Shown here: in pieces, positions 1 to 6,920 of the stretch
How positions within the stretch are numbered: position 1 is the first letter of the stretch
Layout: the number at the start of each line of letters is the position of its first letter
Assembly: GCA_963169475.1 (NCBI GenBank)
Contig: CAUJFT010000444.1
Location: 1 to 11,956 of the forward strand
Direction: 5' to 3'
DNA length: 11,956 nt
Source: Bacteroidota bacterium
GTDB lineage: Bacteria > Bacteroidota > Bacteroidia > J057
Translations under genes and position numbers: made by a program
Notes under the pieces: model-generated
The model's input: only the letters and a program-made list of their open reading frames with translations
Database searches by the model: none
Told to the model about the DNA's origin: nothing

Positions 1-982
1 GTAGGGTAATACAATGCACACCGGAGTTTTTAACCTCCATCATTCTTCTTAGCATTTGTTTTTCGTCCCCTCCTTCATACAAATCAGAAATTAGGATTAA
101 AATTGTGTCATCGGGTCTTGTAATGAGGGTTTGACAATAGGCTAAGGCTTTGTTAATATCAGTACCGCCTCCAAGTTGCACCCCGAATAAAATATCTACA
201 GGGTCTTGTATGCTTTCTGTTAGGTTTACTACGGCAGTATCAAATACCACCATATTAGTTTTAATAGAAGGCAAGGAGGCTAATACCGCTCCAAAAACGC
301 CTGAATATACGACAGAAGAACCCATTGAGCCGCTTTGGTCAAGACACAAAATAATATTTTTATGAATAGACCGACCGCGTTTACTGTTTCCTATTAATCT
401 TTCCGGAATTATCGTCTTATGGCTTTTTTGATAATGCTTCATATTGACCCGAATCGTTTTATCCCAATCAATTTCTCTTAACTTGGGGCGTAGTTTTTTA
501 GAGGCACGATTGAGCGCGCCCGCTACTGCCTGCCTTAGAGGATTTGAGAGTTTTTCAAGTAGTTGATTGACCAACTTCTGTATGATTAAGCGGGCAGATT
601 CTTTGGATTTGGGGGGCAAAGCCCGCGAAAGAGACAGTAAAGTAGTTACCATCTCCATGTTTACCTCTACGGTTTCAATAAACTCCGGTTCTTCTAATAG
701 GCTTGCAATATCTATTCTATCCATTGCGTCTTTTTGCATTACAGAAACCACAGATTCGGGAAAATATTTACGAATATCTCCCAACCACCGGCTTACATTG
801 GGAGAAGAAGACCCAAGTCCCCCTCTTCTGTCTGAATCATATAAGGCATCTAAACTGTTACAAATTTCCTGAAAATTAACGTCCTCTCCCTCCTTCCCCC
901 CTCCAAGGCTAACCTCCTGATTGGGGTCAGATTGCCCCCCAAGTACTAATTTCCAGCGTTGAAATTTATCGGAATCTATCAT
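1..982 (-). CDS. VWA domain protein of the MoxR-associated (CoxE/YehP-like) type, C-terminus outside the window
   Basis: This frame opens with ATG at 982 and stays open to base 1, giving 327 residues before the window ends. Residues 1-200 are mostly helical, with a Gly-rich stretch near 25-33. A VWA domain starts near residue 207. Its metal-ion-dependent adhesion site is complete: D215-Q-S217-G-S219-M220, then T274 in GGGTDI and D300 in LISDLYEGG. VWA proteins paired with MoxR ATPases are thought to bind a partner through the metal site while the ATPase remodels the complex. The start is fixed by an in-frame stop just upstream, which is the TAA ending the DUF5682-like gene 18 nt away, so the two are probably co-transcribed. 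No signal peptide or membrane segment is visible, so it is probably cytoplasmic. The VWA assignment is firm. The exact subfamily is inferred from gene order. Confidence 0.9.
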   Translation of the reverse strand, partial: MIDSDKFQRWKLVLGGQSDPNQEVSLGGGKEGEDVNFQEICNSLDALYDSDRRGGLGSSSPNVSRWLGDIRKYFPESVVSVMQKDAMDRIDIASLLEEPEFIETVEVNMEMVTTLLSLSRALPPKSKESARLIIQKLVNQLLEKLSNPLRQAVAGALNRASKKLRPKLREIDWDKTIRVNMKHYQKSHKTIIPERLIGNSKRGRSIHKNIILCLDQSGSMGSSVVYSGVFGAVLASLPSIKTNMVVFDTAVVNLTESIQDPVDILFGVQLGGGTDINKALAYCQTLITRPDDTILILISDLYEGGDEKQMLRRMMEVKNSGVHCITL

Positions 983-1000
983 AATAATATGCTTTACGGG

Positions 1001-3265
1001 TTAATTTTTAAGATAAATAAAATCTATCCATTCGGTGAAAGCCTTTTGTATAGAGGCAACATTTTCAGCATTTAGCAAAATCTCGGCGGAAGCAGTTCTT
1101 GTCGGAGCTTCTTGGGTTCTTTTTTCAGTCATCAGTAAATTCAAAATTTTTTGACGCTCCGGTACAGAAAACCGACTGAAAACCCTGCGAATTAATGCCA
1201 CATATTCCATAAATAGTGTTTCTTTGAGCGAAATAAGCCAATTATCAATTATCGTAAGGATGTCCGGATTAAATAATAAGATAGTAACCGAGTCCATAAG
1301 AAATCCATCTAACCAACGCATAACATATTGAGTGTCTATCCCCAAAGAGAGTGAGTAAGACAAGAGTTGTCGTGTTTTCTCAATATCATTAATCCCGAAA
1401 TCACTCAAAATACGCACGCTTCCCCCTACAATTAGTCCGTCAATATTGTTAAATGCTATGATTTTAGATAAAGCATCATGAAAGTCCTTTAAATGCGCCT
1501 GATGGTTATAGGTTCTAATTGCTTGATAGGCTTCCCTCATTCTATTCCACATATCCGTAGAAGCCTCCGAGTCTAACATAGAACAGAGATAAGGCAAGGA
1601 AATACAAAGCCTTGGAATAATTTCATCAATCAAATCTCTTACAATAGAGACATCTGTTTTGTGTAAATCTGTTGCGGTATATCGTGAAATTTCGACTAAT
1701 TCGGGGAGGATACTAATAAGCGCGAAAATATCTTTGGAGGCTGTAGCAAGGTTACGGATTTTCCGTAGAAGCGTTTTATTTAGTTCGGGCAAATCAGCTT
1801 TGAGAGAATCTTTAAAGATAGCGGTTAATGCTTCGAGGGAGTCAGAAGACCGAATAAGATTAGCATTTTTATTAGTAACAGCTTCAAGAATTGTATTGCC
1901 CCAAACTCCAGCTTCTAACATTGCGATTTCCATTTCTGGCTTCCATTTAAATACCCACAGTTCATAAGTAATTCTTGCGTTTTGGGACTTTTTAGCATAT
2001 TTATTTTTATCTGCCCATTTAATCCCAAGTAATTTTATTCGATATAAAAAGCGGTTTTTTTCGAGGTTTACAGGGTTTCTTACATCTAATTCTAATTCCT
2101 GCTTTTCTTGTCTTCCCCAATACTTACTCAATTTTAATTTTTTCAGGTGTAACTCAAAGTCGCGTTTGAGGGGAGAATTGTTTTGGGTAGCGGAAACGCC
2201 CCCCATTTTATTGCCCACAATCAATTCCTTGTGGATAATCTGTATAGGTTCAGGATATCCTCCTCCAAAAATGCTGGTCGCTGCCTCCAACATTTCTTCG
2301 AGTCCGGGCAGGTTTTGTCCCCTAATTGCAGCCAGCGCATAAGTTAGCCTTACTGCTTCTATGACATGAGCGGCGGAGGCATCTATTCCTTGCGCCCGTA
2401 GCAGTCTTGCCGCCCGTGTCATCCACTGCGTTAGCACCTTTTCTCTTTTTACTTTGAACAATATTTCATACCACGCCGGAGAAATAACTCCCGCTCCGTA
2501 TCCGGAAGAAGTCGCCAATCTTTCATAAGTCCATGGAATCCACGTAAATTCAACTTTTACTTTTTTGAGTTTTTTGAGTTGTTTCTCATCTTCTTTTTCG
2601 GTTTTGGCGTAATCGGTAAGTGCCGGAATATGCCATGCTCCACACACAACGACAATATTTTCATATAAATCCTTTGCCGCCTCCCGAATTGTCTGCCGCA
2701 TTTTTGCCTCACGAAGAAGCGTTTCTCCGCTTTCGGGGAGGGCTAACTCCGTTCGGAGTGCAGTCATTACTTCCTGAATAGCCCGAAAGGTCTGTTCATG
2801 AGAGCCTTGTTTTTCGATTAGATTATCCCACCAGCGTTCTCCATCTTCGTATCCTGCAAGCGAACCGATGTATCCGAGCGGGTCTTGACGGATTTGAAGG
2901 GCTTCTTTCTCTACATTTTCGGTGGTAGCAATAGATTCTTCTGCCGACAATGCAAGCCAATTTGACTTCGGGAGGTCAAAACATCTAAGGTGTACCAAGT
3001 TTTTTTTACAATATAAAACTGCTTGCCATTCAGGCGAAAACTCCGCAAAAGGGTAAAAGCTAGCTTGCGTCGGGCTATCGGGGTTATATATCAATAATGC
3101 TACGGGAGGCTGGATAGCCTTTGTTCCAATCGCTTCGAGGGCATCTCTCACATCTGCCGGCATTTCTAACAAAACGGCATCAGGCTTAATACTATTAAGT
3201 GCGTCAATCAAGTTGCGCGCACTTCCTGGACCGTGGTGCCTAATGCCAAGATAATGTATATTCAT
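1001..3265 (-). CDS. DUF5682-like (YehM-type) protein with Tiki/TraB/ChaN-like N-terminal hydrolase signature
   Basis: The protein has 754 residues, close to the roughly 750 of E. coli YehM, which I believe belongs to the same DUF5682 family. The N-terminus begins with a beta strand leading into LGIRHHGPGSA. G7-x-x-H10, E34 in LLEMP, R185-E186-x-x-M189 and G209-A-W-H212 in VVVCGAWH follow in the order typical of the Tiki/TraB/ChaN/EreA superfamily, where paired GxxH motifs and a glutamate form the metal or active site. Residues from about 230 to 754 look like long alpha-helical repeats with no motif I recognise, except a charged basic stretch around 365-430. No signal peptide or membrane segment is seen. 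It sits between a MoxR ATPase gene (239 nt upstream) and a VWA gene (18 nt downstream), so it is likely the effector or client of that pair. Family membership is fairly sure from sequence and context. Hydrolase activity and substrate are inference. Confidence 0.85.
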   Translation of the reverse strand: MNIHYLGIRHHGPGSARNLIDALNSIKPDAVLLEMPADVRDALEAIGTKAIQPPVALLIYNPDSPTQASFYPFAEFSPEWQAVLYCKKNLVHLRCFDLPKSNWLALSAEESIATTENVEKEALQIRQDPLGYIGSLAGYEDGERWWDNLIEKQGSHEQTFRAIQEVMTALRTELALPESGETLLREAKMRQTIREAAKDLYENIVVVCGAWHIPALTDYAKTEKEDEKQLKKLKKVKVEFTWIPWTYERLATSSGYGAGVISPAWYEILFKVKREKVLTQWMTRAARLLRAQGIDASAAHVIEAVRLTYALAAIRGQNLPGLEEMLEAATSIFGGGYPEPIQIIHKELIVGNKMGGVSATQNNSPLKRDFELHLKKLKLSKYWGRQEKQELELDVRNPVNLEKNRFLYRIKLLGIKWADKNKYAKKSQNARITYELWVFKWKPEMEIAMLEAGVWGNTILEAVTNKNANLIRSSDSLEALTAIFKDSLKADLPELNKTLLRKIRNLATASKDIFALISILPELVEISRYTATDLHKTDVSIVRDLIDEIIPRLCISLPYLCSMLDSEASTDMWNRMREAYQAIRTYNHQAHLKDFHDALSKIIAFNNIDGLIVGGSVRILSDFGINDIEKTRQLLSYSLSLGIDTQYVMRWLDGFLMDSVTILLFNPDILTIIDNWLISLKETLFMEYVALIRRVFSRFSVPERQKILNLLMTEKRTQEAPTRTASAEILLNAENVASIQKAFTEWIDFIYLKN

Positions 3266-3325
3266 ATAAAGAAAAGTCTTGTACTTATAACCCTATTTAA
3301 GTAGTTTATGAGTGATTAGTTTTTG

Positions 3326-3361
3326 GTTTCTCTATTATCAATCATTGATGATTTTAGAAAC
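3326..3361. repeat. Nested inverted repeat in the ATPase/DUF5682 spacer
   Basis: The spacer between the ATPase stop and the DUF5682 start is 239 nt, very AT-rich and without an ORF worth calling. Its centre holds outer arms GTTTCT (3326-3331) and AGAAAC (3356-3361) around an inner palindrome ATCAAT-C-ATTGAT (3337-3349), sharing almost the same axis. This could be an operator or an RNA hairpin that tunes expression of the downstream genes. No T-run follows in the transcribed direction, so it is not a standard terminator. AT-rich DNA makes chance palindromes common, hence the low confidence in function. Confidence 0.4.
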
Positions 3362-3504
3362 AAGGATTATTTACTTTATATCTCTTAACATAATCTCAAA
3401 AAATAGATTTTTGTTGTTAAGAATATTTATATATCCTTATAATCTAAACGGCTTCTTTCTCTATAATAATCCCTGATGAAGGATAAGTTCTATCCCTTGC
3501 TTGA

Positions 3505-4584
3505 CTATCTAAGGTCTCTACAAGCGCGATATAGATCTTTCCATTCTCCACGTTCTTTGATGACGGTTTCAAGATACTCCCCCCAAATGGTTTTATCTTG
3601 GACCGGGTCTTTGATTACCGCGCCAATAATACCAGCAGCTAAATCTGCGGCTTTTAGCCTTCCATCACTAAAATAAGCCGCCAATGCCTGCCCTTGGTTA
3701 ATTACGGATATGGCTTCGGCGGTACTTAGGGTGCTGCTCGGTTGTTTTAGTTTTGTTTTTCCATCTATCGTCTTACCCTCACGGAGTTCTCTAAAAATGG
3801 TAACTAAACGCCTTATTTCTTCTATTGCGGGTTTTTCGGCAGGGAGGTTTAAGGAAATGCCGATTTTATCTACGCGGGTTTGTACAATAGTAACTTCCTC
3901 TTCCAGAGAAGCGGGTAAAGGCAGTACCACCGTGTTAAATCGCCTTTTGAGGGCGGCGGAGAGGTCATTTACGCCCTTGTCTCTATCATTTGCGGTAGCA
4001 ATGACATTGAACCCTCGCTGTGCTTGAACTTGAGCGTTTAGTTCTGGAATAGGGAGTATTTTTTCGGAAAGGATAGTGATAAGGCTATCTTGAACATCGG
4101 CGGGGATACGCGTAAGTTCCTCTATTCTTACCATCTTTCCTTCCTGCATTCCCTTCATCATTGGGCTTGGTACAAGGGCATCAGGAGAAGGTCCGTCTGC
4201 AAGCAGCCGCGCATAGTTCCATGAATAACGAATTTGTTCTTCACTTGTTCCTGCTGTCCCTTGTATAAGCAAGGCTGAACTACCACTAATAGCAGCCGTG
4301 ATATGCTCCGAAACCCAGCTTTTGGCAGTACCCGGCACACCCATTAAGAGCAATGCCCTATCAGTAGCGAGGGTAGCTACTGCGATTTCAATCAGCCTTT
4401 TGTTTCCAATGTATTTTGGTTCTATAATCATGCCATTGGGCAGCTTTCCTCCAAGAAGGTAGCACAAAACGGCTGCCGGAGATAGCTCCCAACGCGCTGG
4501 TTTGGGGTTATGGTCTGCTTTTTTTAGCGCGTCCAATTCCTCTGCGTATTGAACCTCTGCTGTAGGTCTTAACACCTGATTCAT
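3505..4584 (-). CDS. MoxR-family AAA+ ATPase (YehL-like)
   Basis: The 359-residue AAA+ ATPase has Walker A G82-VPGTAKS89, Walker B VRIEE (152-156), sensor 1 asparagine in IATAND (N199) and a probable arginine finger in ALKRRFN (R214/R215). A helical lid follows, where STLSTAEA (284-291) resembles the sensor 2 region. About 60 residues precede the nucleotide-binding core. The length and lack of other domains fit the MoxR group, and association with DUF5682 and VWA genes points to the YehL branch. MoxR ATPases usually act as hexameric chaperones that assemble or activate a partner complex together with a VWA protein. The gene is first in its cluster and diverges from def, with a candidate promoter about 33 nt before the ATG at 4584. 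No Shine-Dalgarno is evident, as is usual in Bacteroidota. The ATPase call is firm. The subfamily rests on recall and context. Confidence 0.93.
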   Translation of the reverse strand: MNQVLRPTAEVQYAEELDALKKADHNPKPARWELSPAAVLCYLLGGKLPNGMIIEPKYIGNKRLIEIAVATLATDRALLLMGVPGTAKSWVSEHITAAISGSSALLIQGTAGTSEEQIRYSWNYARLLADGPSPDALVPSPMMKGMQEGKMVRIEELTRIPADVQDSLITILSEKILPIPELNAQVQAQRGFNVIATANDRDKGVNDLSAALKRRFNTVVLPLPASLEEEVTIVQTRVDKIGISLNLPAEKPAIEEIRRLVTIFRELREGKTIDGKTKLKQPSSTLSTAEAISVINQGQALAAYFSDGRLKAADLAAGIIGAVIKDPVQDKTIWGEYLETVIKERGEWKDLYRACRDLR

Positions 4585-4616
4585 ATTATCTCTGTGTAAA
4601 AGTGAAAAATTTTTGA

Positions 4617-4624
4617 CAAAATTA
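4617..4624 (-). promoter_or_regulatory. Candidate -7 element for the ATPase/DUF5682/VWA cluster
   Basis: Read on the minus strand this is TAATTTTG, a full match to the Bacteroidota -7 consensus TAnnTTTG. It would give a leader of roughly 25-30 nt before the ATPase ATG. No clear TTTG is found 19-21 nt further upstream, so the call is tentative in this AT-rich spacer. Confidence 0.45.
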
Positions 4625-4811
4625 AAAAAAATATTGAGTTTTAATACGTTTTTTTTCTTCTTTTTGTTTTATTTTTTAGTATTAAAAGAGGTTAATTCTA
4701 TTAAAATTATCAATAAATTGGGTTTTTAGTAATAAAATAGTAAGACTTCTCAAAATTTATTGTTTTTGGGTAAAAACAACGCCTATAATGTACAAATAGA
4801 TAAAAAATATT

Positions 4812-4843
4812 TTTGCGGGATATTAGAAAAATGGCTAATTTTG
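4812..4843 (+). promoter_or_regulatory. Bacteroidota-type promoter for def
   Basis: TTTG (4812-4815) and TAATTTTG (4836-4843) are separated by 20 nt, matching the Bacteroidota sigma-A pattern of TTTG about 19-21 nt before TAnnTTTG. Transcription would begin near 4849, about 45 nt before the def ATG. Confidence 0.65.
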
Positions 4844-4894
4844 TAATCTTTTGCATTTTATTTAAAAAGTCTTTCTCTCGTAGGATATATCTGT

Positions 4895-5476
4895 ATGGTT
4901 TTATCAATTGTAGGATACGGACACCCCGTGCTGCGTAAAAAAGCTGCTTCCGTAGAAACTAATCACCCAAATTTGGCCGCCCTAATCGCCAATATGTTTG
5001 ATACCATGTATAAAGCACATGGAGTAGGGCTTGCAGCTCCGCAAATTAATCAGTCGCTTCGTATTTTTGTCATTGATAATACTCCGATGATAGAGGAGGC
5101 AGAAGAGGAAAAAGAGCAGGAACTCCCCGTAAAAAAGGTATTTATCAACGCTCAAATGAAGTCGGAAACGGGGAAAGAGTGGAGTTTTAATGAAGGATGT
5201 TTGAGCATTCCGGAGGTAAGGGAAGATGTAAAACGAAAAGATACGATTGTTCTAAATTATTATGATGAAGAATTTAGGGAGCATACGGAGACCTTTACGG
5301 GGATTACCGCCCGAATTATTCAGCATGAATATGACCACATTGAAGGGGTTTTGTTTATTGACCGGATTTCTGCATTCAGAAGGCAGTTATTAAAAAATCG
5401 CCTAAGTAGAATCCAGAAAGGGGAGGTAAACGTTTCGTATCCAATGAAGTTTGCAAACGCAGTTAGAATTAAATAA
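4895..5476 (+). CDS. def: Peptide deformylase
   Basis: This 193-residue enzyme removes the N-formyl group from the initiator methionine of nascent proteins. All three family motifs are intact: G43-VGLAAPQ50, E100-GCLS with the metal-ligand C102, and H144-EYDH148, which supplies two histidine ligands and the catalytic E145. An acidic insertion of about 15 residues (EEAEEEKEQE, 67-76) lies between motifs 1 and 2. The ATG at 4895 gives the expected MVLSIVGYGHPVL start, in which the strand and the conserved HPVLR segment begin at once. No Shine-Dalgarno is visible. It has its own promoter. A small unknown gene follows 28 nt downstream, probably in the same transcript. In many Bacteroidota a Holliday-junction resolvase gene is near def. 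None is visible here. Confidence 0.97.
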   Translation: MVLSIVGYGHPVLRKKAASVETNHPNLAALIANMFDTMYKAHGVGLAAPQINQSLRIFVIDNTPMIEEAEEEKEQELPVKKVFINAQMKSETGKEWSFNEGCLSIPEVREDVKRKDTIVLNYYDEEFREHTETFTGITARIIQHEYDHIEGVLFIDRISAFRRQLLKNRLSRIQKGEVNVSYPMKFANAVRIK

Positions 5477-5504
5477 TTTTTTACTTATAATTTCATTAAA
5501 ATCA

Positions 5505-5792
5505 ATGGCTACTACATTATCTAACCCCCACGAATTGTATAGCGAGGTTATGTTTATTAAGAAGATGCTTAATAAGGAAATCGTTAAGTATCGCCTCGGC
5601 TCAATAAGTACGCTTCTTTCTCAACAAGAAATCTATACCCGTTTAGATTTAATCCACGAAGCGGAAAGAAAAGGCTTTCGCCATTTAGATGCCCGCAGTA
5701 TGCGCAAATTGGAAAAGCTCGTTGAGGAAATTGATGCTTTACTAGAAGTCGAAGAAACTGAAGAAGAACAAGAATCAGCCGCTAACGTTTAA
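5505..5792 (+). CDS. Small hypothetical helical protein co-transcribed with def
   Basis: I do not recognise this protein. The 95-residue version starting at the ATG at 5505 is preferred over a longer one from 5451. The extra 18 residues would overlap the end of def and do not look like a natural N-terminus, while ATGGCTACT at 5505 follows a clean 28-nt gap. The product is predicted to be almost all helix, with a charged middle (EAERKGFRHLDARSMRKLEK) and a very acidic tail rich in E ending in ESAANV. No signal peptide, membrane segment or cysteine is present. A strong terminator lies about 20 nt after the stop, so it closes the def transcript. Codon use resembles the neighbours, which supports a real gene. 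The function is unknown. Confidence 0.7.
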   Translation: MATTLSNPHELYSEVMFIKKMLNKEIVKYRLGSISTLLSQQEIYTRLDLIHEAERKGFRHLDARSMRKLEKLVEEIDALLEVEETEEEQESAANV

Positions 5793-5813
5793 AATTTATG
5801 GGACACGAAAAAC

Positions 5814-5852
5814 AGCCTTTCGCCAGAAAAATGGTGAAAGGCTTATTTTTTT
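5814..5852 (+). terminator. Rho-independent terminator of the def transcript
   Basis: A 12-bp stem, AGCCTTTCGCCA (5814-5825) with TGGTGAAAGGCT (5832-5843) and a single G-U pair, surrounds a 6-nt loop and is followed by TTATTTTTTT. This is a textbook terminator and ends the def/small-protein unit. Confidence 0.92.
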
Positions 5853-5861
5853 GAAAAAAAA

Positions 5862-5936
5862 TTATCCACAAACAAAAGTTGTTAAATTGCTGATTATTAG
5901 TTATTTGTATTTATTTGTTTTTCGATTTGTGGAAAA
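5862..5936. other. Two opposed DnaA-box-like 9-mers flanking AT-rich DNA
   Basis: TTATCCACA (5862-5870, plus) is an exact match to the E. coli DnaA box, and TGTGGAAAA (5928-5936) is TTTTCCACA on the minus strand, which fits TTWTNCACA. They enclose 57 bases of AT-rich sequence, and the second box ends 15 nt before the LOG promoter. They could be DnaA-responsive sites or chance. Two boxes alone do not make an origin. Confidence 0.35.
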
Positions 5937-5951
5937 TGGTTTTGGTAATAC

Positions 5952-5982
5952 TTTGAAAATTAAGAGATTAGTTTTAACTTTG
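5952..5982 (+). promoter_or_regulatory. Strong Bacteroidota-type promoter for the LOG gene
   Basis: TTTG (5952-5955) is followed after exactly 19 nt by TAACTTTG (5975-5982), a full match to the Bacteroidota consensus in both elements and spacing. Transcription would start near 5988, leaving a leader of about 37 nt. Confidence 0.8.
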
Positions 5983-6024
5983 TACCCCCTTCGAGAGTTA
6001 CTAAAACACTAAGGGATAAAATAG

Positions 6025-6732
6025 ATGGATTATAGTAACGGAACATACTTCACAGAACGATTAGATGAGTGGAAAAAAAGAAGCGGTAAAGACTCATGGA
6101 TGGTTCTCCGAATCATGGCTGAATTTGTAGAAGGCTTTGAAAAACTTTCCACTATCGGACCTTGTGTTTCTATTTTTGGTTCGGCACGTACTAAGCCCGG
6201 CTCTTATTACTATGAATTGGCTGTTGAAATTGCCAAGAAAACTACAGAACTTGGATTTGGAGTGATTACAGGCGGAGGGCCCGGAATCATGGAAGCCGCA
6301 AATAAAGGTGCGTTTGAAAACAAGAGTACTTCTGTAGGGCTTAATATTCAACTCCCCTTCGAGCAGCATTTTAATCCCTATATTGAGGATAATAAAAATA
6401 TCAATTTCAATTATTTCTTCGTCCGCAAGGTCATGTTCGTAAAATATGCCCAAGCGTTTGTAGTATTGCCCGGAGGGTTCGGTACGTTAGACGAACTTTT
6501 TGAGGCCTTAACGCTGATTCAGACCCTCAAAATTGACAGATTCCCGGTTATTCTTGTAGGAGCGGAGTTCTGGAAAGGCTTGGTAGAGTGGATTAAGGCA
6601 ACTTTGCTGGAAAAAGAAAATAATATTTCGCCCGGCGACTTGGATTTATTTTATGTAGCGGATAGCGCGGACGAAGTGGTAAAAATTATTAGTGATTTTT
6701 ATCGTACCAATCTTATTCAACCCAATTTTTAA
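6025..6732 (+). CDS. LOG-family nucleotide 5'-monophosphate phosphoribohydrolase (TIGR00730 type)
   Basis: This 235-residue Rossmann-like protein carries the LOG signature P149-GGFGTLDE157 together with GGGPGIMEAANKG (83-95) and the FFVRKVMF segment (131-138), in which an arginine and a lysine contact the nucleotide phosphate. LOG enzymes hydrolyse nucleoside 5'-monophosphates such as AMP or cytokinin ribotides into base and ribose 5-phosphate. The N-terminal 45 residues form a helical extension before the first strand CVSIFGSAR. The ATG at 6025 is the first in frame after a strong promoter. The gene stands alone between two terminators, so it is monocistronic. In bacteria the physiological role is usually unproven, so the family is certain but the natural substrate is not. 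Confidence 0.93.
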   Translation: MDYSNGTYFTERLDEWKKRSGKDSWMVLRIMAEFVEGFEKLSTIGPCVSIFGSARTKPGSYYYELAVEIAKKTTELGFGVITGGGPGIMEAANKGAFENKSTSVGLNIQLPFEQHFNPYIEDNKNINFNYFFVRKVMFVKYAQAFVVLPGGFGTLDELFEALTLIQTLKIDRFPVILVGAEFWKGLVEWIKATLLEKENNISPGDLDLFYVADSADEVVKIISDFYRTNLIQPNF

Positions 6733-6744
6733 TGATATAATTAT

Positions 6745-6780
6745 ACCCTCTCCGATAAGAGGGTTTCTATATGTTTTTTT
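6745..6780 (+). terminator. Terminator after the LOG gene
   Basis: ACCCTCT (6745-6751) pairs with AGAGGGT (6758-6764) across a 6-nt loop, 12 nt after the stop codon. The stem is followed by TTCTATATG and then seven T residues. The T-run is slightly delayed, so efficiency may be moderate. Confidence 0.7.
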
Positions 6781-6808
6781 GTTTAACTTCGAGGAATAGG
6801 TTCCTGAT

Positions 6809-6849
6809 AATATGCAGGGAATTTGCGGGATTGATATCTCCTGCATATT
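6809..6849 (+). repeat. 10-bp perfect inverted repeat upstream of the lytic transglycosylase
   Basis: AATATGCAGG (6809-6818) and CCTGCATATT (6840-6849) are exact reverse complements with a 21-nt interval, extendable by G-U pairs on both sides. An 8-nt direct repeat ATTGATAT (6830-6837 and 6847-6854) overlaps it. No T-run follows, so this is not a terminator. It ends 71 nt before the ATG at 6921, and is therefore either a dyad operator or a 5'-leader hairpin. I found no good TTTG/TAnnTTTG promoter in this spacer, so the start of transcription is unknown. Confidence 0.5.
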
Positions 6850-6920
6850 GATATAAAAATAGTATTAAGTAGTATCGGTACTTTAAGGCTGTTTCACCTA
6901 TTTCTTTAAATAATGAATTT

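Larger units (their letters stand above)
4585..4894. other. Divergent promoter region between the ATPase gene and def
   Basis: This 310-base spacer is extremely AT-rich, with long T and A runs, and separates two divergent genes. It holds one candidate promoter for each direction, listed separately. I see no convincing ORF, hairpin terminator or RNA gene. A 65-codon minus-strand frame that crosses the def start has low-complexity AT-driven composition and is not called. Confidence 0.7.

Noticed and set aside
150..872. Two plus-strand open frames (150-365 and 567-872)
   Set aside because: They lie antisense to the VWA gene, whose frame shows a clear domain with metal-site residues. Their translations have no family features.
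1659..1967. 102-codon plus-strand frame inside the DUF5682-like gene
   Set aside because: Antisense shadow of a well supported gene, without recognisable motifs.
3476..4340. Open frames at 3476-3676, 3710-4027 and 4158-4340
   Set aside because: All overlap the AAA+ ATPase gene in other frames. The ATPase motifs fix the true frame.
4710..4907. 65-codon minus-strand frame crossing the def start
   Set aside because: Low-complexity residues expected from AT-rich spacer DNA. It overlaps the def promoter and start codon.
5451..5504. Upstream start for the small protein after def
   Set aside because: It would overlap the end of def and add 18 residues unlike a typical N-terminus. ATG at 5505 is cleaner.
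5862..5936. Chromosomal replication origin
   Set aside because: Only two DnaA-like boxes. No cluster of boxes and no replication gene nearby.
6094..6846. Minus-strand frames 6094-6453 and 6646-6846
   Set aside because: Antisense to the LOG gene and its terminator. No protein-like features.
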